In this document: positions 56,199-64,000 of the stretch, in pieces
Position numbering within the stretch: position 1 is the stretch's first letter
Layout: each line of letters begins with the position of its first letter
Assembly: GCA_905331475.1 (NCBI GenBank)
Contig: CAJNYU010002045.1
Span: 191,937 to 255,936 of the forward strand
DNA: 64,000 nt
Origin: Rotaria socialis
Lineage: Eukaryota > Rotifera > Eurotatoria > Philodinida > Philodinidae
Direction: 5' to 3'
Notes under the pieces: generated by a model
Told to the model about the DNA's origin: nothing
The model's input: the letters and a program-made list of their open reading frames with translations, nothing else
Database searches by the model: none
Program-made: the position numbers and the translations under genes

Positions 56199-56948
56199 TC
56201 AATCGTCACCACTGTCGTGTAGACGATAATAAGGATCTTTGATATTTAAACTTAGTTTTCTAACTACGGACGGATATTTCGTTTGAAGAAAAGGTGATAT
56301 TCTCTCCTTCATCTTTAATTCTGTAAATTCAATTTTTGAAAGGCACGGAGCATGTTGAAGTATTTCTTCCATTTGTTTTAAACTAATCTCATTATGTTTG
56401 AATGATACGGTCAAAGAAACTAATTGATGGAGTGTTGAAATCATATTCCAAAACTATTCATCAACTGGAAATATGACCATAAAATGCTTAATATTGAAAA
56501 ATTAGATGTTTGGCAATGGTACAGAGCGATTTCCATCAGATATGTCTTCAATATAACGCACAGAATGATATGACCAATGTTTTCCATCGTGAGGATACGT
56601 TGATTTCGAGTTAGTAGGAAACGAATATGAATATATGTCAAACATGTATGATATCGAGTATAGATAACATTTTGATCTCCTTGGATTCCAATCACACTCA
56701 ACAAACCATTTATGTTCAACAAGTCAGAAATCACTTCGAAACGTATCCAACATGTCATCAACATGCAGTTCCGAAACACCACCACTCGACGGAATGTCAG
56801 CTTCTGTTCTCCATTGGAAATATTTACGAATGATGCATTCCCAATCTTTTTCATTGAGATAAAGCGTTCGAGTATCCAATGCTAAATCATGTAAATTGCG
56901 CATCATTCTTAAAATTACTATTTCGTCGTTGACTTTCGCCTGTTTCAA
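56199..56948 (-). pseudogene. F-box family gene relic with three in-frame nonsense codons
   Basis: One frame is readable from 56948 to the stop at 56199: MMRNLHDLALDTRTLYLNEK, DWECIIRKYF, ELHVDDMLDTFRSDF, TGA at 56726, LVEHKWFVECDWNP, DGKHWSYHSVRYIEDISDGN, TAA at 56504, FFNIKHFMVIFPVDE, TAG at 56456, FWNMISTLHQLVSLTVSFKH and on to RLHDSGDD. All three stops are in the same frame, with no indel. Related rotifer-type F-box proteins, from memory, have W, Q and Y near these points. The N-terminal F-box half is missing. The segment NLHDLALDTRTLYL overlaps NLYDLTLDAKTIYI of the neighbouring relic, so these are two separate copies rather than one split gene. Confidence 0.75.
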
Positions 56949-57781
56949 TGATACTTTAAGTAATATTTAATGAATGTTGGCAGAAACTCATAGCATATGC
57001 TTATGATTAGCAACGAAAAATAAAATCTTCCAACTTAAGATTCTAGAAGACTGCAAACGATCGATTACAGATCTCACTAATAGAAAGTTTTATTTCGAAT
57101 ACAAACGCAGTGTCTTCTTTCGGATGATGATATCTATTGGCTTATTTAATCTATTAATGATCTTTACTGTGTATTTGTTCTATCTCTGCTAGACTCATTG
57201 TACACTCGGTTTTTTCTTCGCCAATTGTGACAAAAGTGTTTACTGCCATTAAAACGTTGTTCCATTCTCATTATGATTTGATCAACACAATTTTTTACTT
57301 CGTTCACTACTGTTGACAGAAAAAAAAATAACGAAAAAGAAAGAAAAGATGAAAATCGTTCTCTTTTCTCTTCGCTATAGCATCGTTTAGTCAAGTTCGA
57401 CTTCGTAAACATTTACTCTTTTACAAAGACATTTTCATCAAGAGCAATAGTAACGACATTCATTTATACAAAGACATGTGAGTATCTATGAAAAATGCTT
57501 TTAATTTATCTTATTTTAAATAATGAAACATAGAATATGGCTTATATTTGAATAATACAAATTTGAACGGATGCCATATATCGGCATTTGAATAACGGAA
57601 ATAGAAATACAGTTATTTTTAAATTTCCTCAAGAATTTTGTTTGATTAATACACAAATAAGGTTTGTTGATCTTCTTTTCGCCCACCACTACTATTGTTT
57701 CTAAAAACACCGATCATACTATTCATGCTTTTAGTTCATTTGACATTGATTATTTTCTTTATGCACATCTTTTCTCTATTC
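56949..57781. other. Intergenic, no gene seen
   Basis: Between the F-box relic (-) and the MGCKQ gene (+). It should contain the promoter of the latter. No exon recognised. Confidence 0.5.
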
Positions 57782-58609
57782 ATGGGCTGTAAACAAACCA
57801 CGACAAAAACTCCGCCTGTTGTTATCGCAACTTCACCAACTACGCCGAATTATGTGAAAAGTGCATTAAAAAAATCTCACGTGAAAGGAGGAGGAAAAAC
57901 TGAAAAGCTTTCTCATTTAAAACAAAAAGTATCAACATCACATAAATCAGTTAATTTTGATGAAAAAGTTCAAGTTAAATCACGTACTCCTACACCAAAA
58001 GAAAGACGATATGACAGAGCACCATCAACGAAAAACTTACGAAGACAAATATATACTGATGATAAAGACGTCGATGATCATGATATCGACGATGACGTTA
58101 GATCAGTTTCATCGCAAGAAGATATTATTATTAATGAATCAATCAAGAAATCTAAACCTGTTTCTTCTCAAGCTTCGTTACGAAATCAATCAAATGCGTT
58201 TTGGCATAAAAATAATGCTATAGGCACTATACCTACAGCGAATACTATTAAAGAGAAAAATCAACCTTCATCAACTGCAATACCACAATTACCTCTTAGC
58301 ATGACAACAGACTCTGCAGAAGATCCAAATCTACCCATAGGCAATCGTTTCAGAGTACGACGTAAAGTTCAATATCCCGTGATACCACAAGCTTCAAGCC
58401 CAGTTGTTTCTATTCAATCGCCGCCGGCTTCGTCTTCTCCGTCGAATTTGCACACAACATCTCAACCAGTACAAAGACCGTTACCCAGTACGAATGCTAT
58501 ACTTATTGAACATCATGCATCATTTTCTAATGGTGGATCTACACCAAAAACTGGTTATTATGCTTTTGCTCGACAGCCGACTGGTAAAACAAATCCGGCA
58601 GAAAAATAA
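57782..58609 (+). CDS. Predicted N-terminally acylated, disordered protein
   Basis: A single open frame of 275 aa from the ATG at 57782. The upstream frame extends to 57695 but is only hydrophobic AT-rich sequence, and the MGCKQTTTK start is much more convincing: Gly2/Cys3 is the classical myristoylation plus palmitoylation motif for membrane anchoring. Residues about 24-62 are basic (VKSALKKSHVKGGGKTEKL) and include KSVNFDEKV, which fits the RVxF-type PP1-docking pattern K-x-V-x-F. The rest is Ser/Pro/Asp-rich and probably disordered, with RTPTPKERR, an acidic DDHDIDDDVRSVSSQED patch, NRFRVRRKVQYPV and a Ser/Pro/Gln C-terminus ending TGKTNPAEK. No folded domain was seen and the family is not recognised. 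Confidence 0.65.
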   Translation: MGCKQTTTKTPPVVIATSPTTPNYVKSALKKSHVKGGGKTEKLSHLKQKVSTSHKSVNFDEKVQVKSRTPTPKERRYDRAPSTKNLRRQIYTDDKDVDDHDIDDDVRSVSSQEDIIINESIKKSKPVSSQASLRNQSNAFWHKNNAIGTIPTANTIKEKNQPSSTAIPQLPLSMTTDSAEDPNLPIGNRFRVRRKVQYPVIPQASSPVVSIQSPPASSSPSNLHTTSQPVQRPLPSTNAILIEHHASFSNGGSTPKTGYYAFARQPTGKTNPAEK

Positions 58610-59473
58610 CTTTCATAGTAATTGATATGAACAGCAGAAACCAACATGTACGGAAAATAAAAGAAATATTTTGCACGGTGAAAAACAAAAGAAAAAATGG
58701 TTTAGTAGTTCAGCACTCTAAATGCATAAAACTATGACAGTAATTGAATAAATCGAGATTGTAAGATGAATTTAATCAAGTCTAACTATTAAAATATTGT
58801 ACAGAATTGAAATGTAGACTTGAATTTTATATTCAATTCATTTCTAATCATTTATGTGTTCGTAAGATTATTAAAACAAAAAAGAAATCACTCTATTTGT
58901 TAGCATATTTATTGAAGAAAGTATATAAAAAAAACGAAAGAGTTATAAGTTCATCAAGAAAATTATACTTGTTATAATTCATCGTAGAAACACATCATTG
59001 AACATATTATTATTATTATTTGTATTTAAGCAGATTCTCAGAATTTGACGAAACCACAAAAAAAACTATTTCTAATAATTTGTCGATATCATTGTATCAG
59101 GTTGTACTCTTGGATAAAGCTAGAAGATAGAAGAAAATGTTTTTAATCAATCAGAAACAATTTTGTAATTGTGATCATCAGTCTTCTAATAGATAGTATA
59201 GTTTGACAAGTTACTCTTGAACGACCCTCAATAATGTAGCATAGCATATGGTTAAGATAAAAATGTGAAACAAGTGATATTATGGACCTTTCATAAATCA
59301 CTCGTATATCTATTAGCTATGTGCTGTCAAACATACATTATTGGGATCGGATTGTTTGAAAAAATAACGAGTAACTTTATTTATTTAGAATTTTTTAATC
59401 CTTCAAAATTATTTTTCACGGAATCAAAATGTTCTAATAAAAGCAATATCTTAGTAGTATCTTTAGGAGTTAA
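58610..59473. other. Convergent intergenic region, no gene seen
   Basis: Between the 3' ends of the MGCKQ gene (+) and the ASPP gene (-). Contains probable 3' UTRs and an ATT run near 59008. No supported ORF. Confidence 0.5.
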
Positions 59474-62400
59474 CTAAACTCTGCAAATAAATATAGCTGA
59501 AGAACCTACACCAAGATAATTGCGAGGAATATATCCTTCTTTTCCATTATTTTCATGTTTTGCCCACCACCATTTTGTTTCATTTTCATCTCCACGTTTT
59601 AATATGGTTAATCGATCACCATCTTTAAATTCAAGTTCATCGCCAATGGAAGACTTTGAATCATAGTCATATAAAGCGTAAACGAGACTATCATTAATTA
59701 AACCTAAATCATTTTGCACGCCTGCAATGAAATAACTATTTTTTTCTACAAAACAATCAAATATTTCTTACTTACCTAAAAGATATTGAGAACAACTAAT
59801 ATAATTGTCTTCTTCTTCCTCACATTTCTCTGCAGCTGTTTCATTGTCTCGAATCGTCATTGCATAAATACAAGCACCGTGTTCAATTAAAAACGAAACC
59901 ATAGATGTATTATTGCACGATGCTGCACAATGTAAGGGTGTCCATCCATCATTATCTGCATAGTTAATGTCACAACCAAATTCAACTAAAAATTTTACAC
60001 ATTCGAGATGAGATCCACACACTGCATTGTGCAATGCAGTTAAACCCTCATCATTTGGTTGACTTGGATTTTTCACCTGAATATTCAAAAAGAAAACAAA
60101 GCAAATTTAAAGAAATTGAAAATAAATCCAAAAACTTCATACTTCTTTTACTGATTTTATAAGAAGTTCAAAGTCTCCCATGACAGCAGCATCGAGCAGA
60201 AGAACTAATGGATCAAATATAACTCGTCTTGTCGTATTTTTTAATGTTGTTGAAGTTTTTAATAATGATTTAAGATTAAAAACAGACGTTGTTGTCGTTT
60301 TTGGTAATGAAATAATTGATTCAACATCTTCAGAAAGGGAACCTTCAGATTCTGTATCAGAAACAAATGATTCAGTTATTGTTTGTTGTTGCTGTTGTTC
60401 TCCATCGTAATTATCACTATTGATGCTAGTTTCTAGGTCAAGGAGATTTTCATGGGTAAAAATATTGGTTTTTGTATCTGACAACGATGAAGTAATTGAT
60501 AAATCGTCACAAACATAAATTGGTTGTTGATTTTGTTCAAGATCTGCTGATAAAAATTTGATACATGTATCACTTGCATCAGATAATGAATGACGTTTTT
60601 TAATACTTGATGCTGCATTATTAAAATGAATTGAAAGTATATCATCATTTAAGCGAAGATTAGGTGGTAATAATTTTTCCTCAGTGTTCGATGGTGGCGA
60701 TTCAATCATTTGTGTTGTTGCTTGCGTTAGCAGTATAGGTGTATTCGTAGAATGATACATTGGAATTGTTGATACTGTTGATGAGTCGATCATATATGTT
60801 GCAGCTATTTCATTTTTAGATGCAAATGCTATTTTAGACGAATGCACTGATGACGAACCATCTTTGATCTATATTTGAAAAACAAAAGGTAATAAATAAT
60901 TCTGATGTAAACATATAAATGTTACAAAGAAATTTTAAGTAGTATATGTTTTTATCAAAAATTGATACGTTTTATTTTAAGCAGATTTGATCCGTTGAAT
61001 GATTAGTTATTTGAAATTTAATGTTTATAAAACGTTTGCAGCATCAACAATGCATAAGAGTTTTTACGGATATCATGGTCTTTTGTATTCGAATGGAAAA
61101 TATTAGAAATATACTTTTTTCAATCACTTCTATAACAAACTATGCAATTGGAATAGTGTATTCAATTTAAAATCCAAGAAATAGTTTAAATTATTTATTT
61201 CAAATGAAACTAAACACATGAAGAAAGCTCTGACGTGAGAAGCATTATATAGCTTTTATTGAAAAGTGTTAAAGTCGAATAAACGATACATATTCTTGTA
61301 GAGTTCAAAAACCGTAACATTTAGGAATACTTTAAAAGTTTCAATTCTCAAAAATGTTTAAAAAATGATTCAAAAGCCATGAAATCTACAGTTATTAGTT
61401 TTAATGATTATGTTTCACTACCACGGATAAAAACAAAACTAATTCACCTGTCTGATGAAAGCTATGAATGAACTTCTGCTTAATTTGATCGTATCTATGA
61501 GTCGATCAGAAATGATTGATCTAGTGTATGTTAGTAACTTGATATTAATATGATATTCTTTCTATGTATACAAGAGCTTGTTTATATTTTATGAAAGCAA
61601 ACGGTTTGATTGTTGAGTTCTTCTCCAAAAGAAATTTTTAACTATTGTTTCTCGCTTAAATATTGACTGATTCAAATTAACAAGAACTTTCCTCTAGGCT
61701 AAGTCGAATCAGTGTGCGACGTTTATCTTCGGAATGTTTTACTATTCGTTCAATTGAATCGTATCATATTGCAAAATGGAAAATTTCTGATAGTCACACT
61801 CGTCAAGCCACCCTGATCTGAGAAAATTTCCTAATCAATTTCTGATTTTCTTTTTATCAAAAACATCCTATCAAAGTTGATGAATAAACCTTTTTTGAAC
61901 TGTTGGAATCATTAAATTGACCATTTTGACTTGTAATTGAAGGTCCACTGGTACTACTTGAATTAAACGAATTTGCTAATCTTACCATACGTTTTTCAAT
62001 TTCGATCATATTAATATTATTTAATGTATCTTCTACTATGCCTAAAGCAGTTTTAAAACCAATCGATGGTGTAAATGGTTCAGCTATTGTTGATTGAATT
62101 GAATTTGATGTTGTTTTCGTTTTCGTTTTCGTTTTCAAATGTTGCTGAAGTTCTTCTATTCGATGATCTAGTTGATTTAATTCAGCTTGCTTGGTTGTAA
62201 ATATTTCACGTTGATAGGAAATTTTACGATTTTGTTGTTCATTTAATTTATTTCGTATCTAAATAAATATTTTCATTTCAATTCATCAAAGTAAACAAAA
62301 CTGAAAGATTTAATAAAAATAATTCTACCATGAGTTCTTGCTTTAATTTCTCTAGTTCATTTTTGTTTTGTGATTGTTCTTTATTTGATGATATTTTTAA

Positions 62401-63685
62401 TTTTCTTAATTGATCAAGTTGTTTAGTTAACTCATCGACTTTATTAGATGTTAGTGTTAATTCTTGTTCTTTATTTAAGAAGATTTGTTTTAATAATTCT
62501 AATTCATTTTCTGAATCAAATATGAAAATTTCTATAAAGAGAAAATATTTTATTTTCGAACAGACCAACGTTAGAATTTGCATTTTTTTGTTGATTTATT
62601 TGATTTTGAAGTGATTTCAAACGCATATGCTTCATTTCTTGTTGTTCAATATGTTGTTTTAGACGTTGAAAAAATATTTTTTCTTGTGTTGTTTCTTGTT
62701 GTTTAAGATATTTAAGATGTTGTTCACGTGAAACCAATAATTTATTATTATGCTCGATTTGTTCCTGTTGATGAGTAGCTATGACTTGCAAATTTGATAA
62801 TGAATAATCTGTCAATCGAGCATTTCCATTTGACTAAAATTGTAATAAACAAAGAAAAACAGTTTTTTTCAAAAAGAAAATAATCATTTAAATGTTGATA
62901 TTCTACTTGATTGATATTCATTTGTTGTTTATTTATATTGTATTCGTGCGATGATTGTTGTTGATCATTATTATTGTTATTGACCGAAGGTGAACGCATT
63001 GTACTTCGCCGTCGTTGAAGATATTGAGAGCGATGATTGTCTAACAAGATAAAGAAGAAAATGAAAGAACTTATAATCAATGTAGACAACGATACACAAG
63101 GGTCAAACTTTTTTTCTTCACTGATCTTTTTCTAATAGAAATGCTACTGGTATGTATTGTGTTCTTAATGGTCAATAATAATAACGATATGTGTAAAGAG
63201 AAAAAAATGAGGAGGAAAGAAGAAATTCTCTGTTCAATGAAACAACTGTGGTAACTCACTTGAGAGAATAGAAAAATTAACGTTATTGTCATGAGAGAGG
63301 AAAAACGAGAGCTTTTAGTTCTTGATCAAATTACATAACCTATTATAGGTAATGATATTTATTTCAAAATTCGACACTCGATAACATACCATTTACATGA
63401 CGTACGACAATTTTGAATTCTTGAATTGTTTGATAACGATTTATTACATCAAATAAACAATCATCAGATGAAATTTCTCGTTCTAAACAATACTAATATC
63501 TAGTAATTAATGGCCGAAATCTTCTTACCAAATCCAAAACATGTTTCGATTAATCGACAAGTACTTGGATCAGGTGTATAGCGTCTTAAAACATCTTCAC
63601 ATGTTGTCTTTTCATTGATGTAAATAATCTGACGTGTATATCGATGACGCTGACTTGAATATGAATAATAGAGACAAAGTTGAAA
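59474..63685 (-). CDS. PPP1R13: ASPP-family protein (PPP1R13/TP53BP2-like), 5' end incomplete
   Basis: Apoptosis-stimulating-of-p53-type scaffold. Its C-terminal ankyrin-SH3 unit binds p53-family proteins and PP1 in animals. Exons, 5' to 3', lie near 63685-63529, 63482-63390, 63040-62907, 62833-62570, 62531-62339, 62258-61890, 60868-60143, 60076-59776 and 59721-59474. Domains in order: an RA-like beta-grasp ([29 protein letters not shown]); a Gln/Glu-rich coiled coil including [16 protein letters not shown] and [15 protein letters not shown]; a KTKTKTKT run from a gttttc repeat (about 62108-62131); a disordered Ser/Thr region; [20 protein letters not shown] with the RVxF PP1 motif; and ankyrins [20 protein letters not shown] and [20 protein letters not shown]. 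Last comes an SH3, [20 protein letters not shown] with WWWAKH and [10 protein letters not shown]. The first readable exon begins at an acceptor (63686), so at least one start exon lies further upstream, perhaps beyond the window. Confidence 0.9.
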
Positions 63686-64000
63686 CTAAAATAATATTTA
63701 TATCAGAAAATATTTCATTTGTCTTGAGAAAAATTACTTTATCGTTGTTTGACATTATTCATGTTTATGTGAATAAAATTCGAGGTGAATTAATGTTAAT
63801 AATATCAATAAATTTGATTTTAATCCAATAGACTTACACATTTACATTACTTTTCAACAGAAGAGATATAGTCTCTAGAACAGAATGCATTAGCGAAATC
63901 GAACAACAATAAAGAACTTTTTGAACATAAAATTTAAACCATAAATTAGCGACCACTATCATAAAACTTCTTCAATCTATCTAATTTTCATCATGTCATA
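63686..64000. other. Probable ASPP 5' intron
   Basis: Upstream of the first recognised ASPP exon. No start exon could be identified before the window ends. Confidence 0.45.

Noticed and set aside
57957..58223. Second ORFs inside the MGCKQ gene
   Set aside because: Met/Lys/Ile-rich alternate frames of the 275-aa reading frame.

Overview
The window is a gene-dense, intron-rich, AT-rich stretch of an animal nuclear genome. Most introns are about 50-70 nt with GT..AG borders, and a few of 1-2.3 kb carry transposon remnants. Protein content (ciliary and centriolar genes, a TUT4/7-type uridylyltransferase, MED15, ASPP, claudin-like proteins, degenerate F-box copies) points to a small invertebrate. 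A bdelloid rotifer is my best guess from intron size, composition and the F-box family, but this is inference. No rRNA, tRNA, CRISPR or prokaryotic signal was seen. ORF-sized pieces are mostly single exons, so genes were assembled by eye from splice sites and reading phase.

Layout. 1.2-4.7 kb (-): TTLL9-type tubulin ligase. 4.9-14.3 kb (-): CEP128-like centriolar coiled-coil protein, head-to-tail with TTLL9 and 202 nt apart. 14.6-25.6 kb (+): TUT4/7-like terminal uridylyltransferase, divergent from CEP128 across about 355 nt. 25.9-35.5 kb (+): MED15, starting 245 nt after the TUT stop. Its long introns hold three inverted-repeat transposable elements, and its polyQ exon contains an N-flanked duplicated block that breaks the frame and is probably an assembly error. 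36.2-36.7 kb (-): small MIT-domain protein. 38.4-39.6 kb (-): secreted protein of unknown family. 41.7-43.4 kb (-): nucleoredoxin-like protein with two WCPPC domains and two ZZ-like zinc fingers. 43.4-48.0 kb: gene-poor, with one palindromic MITE. 48.0-51.4 kb (-): tandem pair of claudin-like four-pass proteins. 52.8-57.0 kb: weak coding-like stretch, a transposon with a second one nested in it, and two decayed F-box gene copies. 57.8-58.6 kb (+): protein starting MGCKQ, a predicted acylation site. 59.5-63.7 kb (-): ASPP-family protein (RA-like domain, coiled coil, RVxF, ankyrins, SH3), 5' end probably outside the window.

The genes are unrelated housekeeping genes rather than one system. The exception is the TTLL9/CEP128 pair, both cilium or centriole linked. 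No exciting new system is evident. The points most worth following are the MED15 duplication and N signature, several well-delimited non-autonomous transposons (one with a perfect 8-bp target duplication), an F-box relic decayed only by in-frame nonsense codons, acceptor-like AG sites just upstream of several start codons (possible trans-splicing), and the unknown secreted protein.
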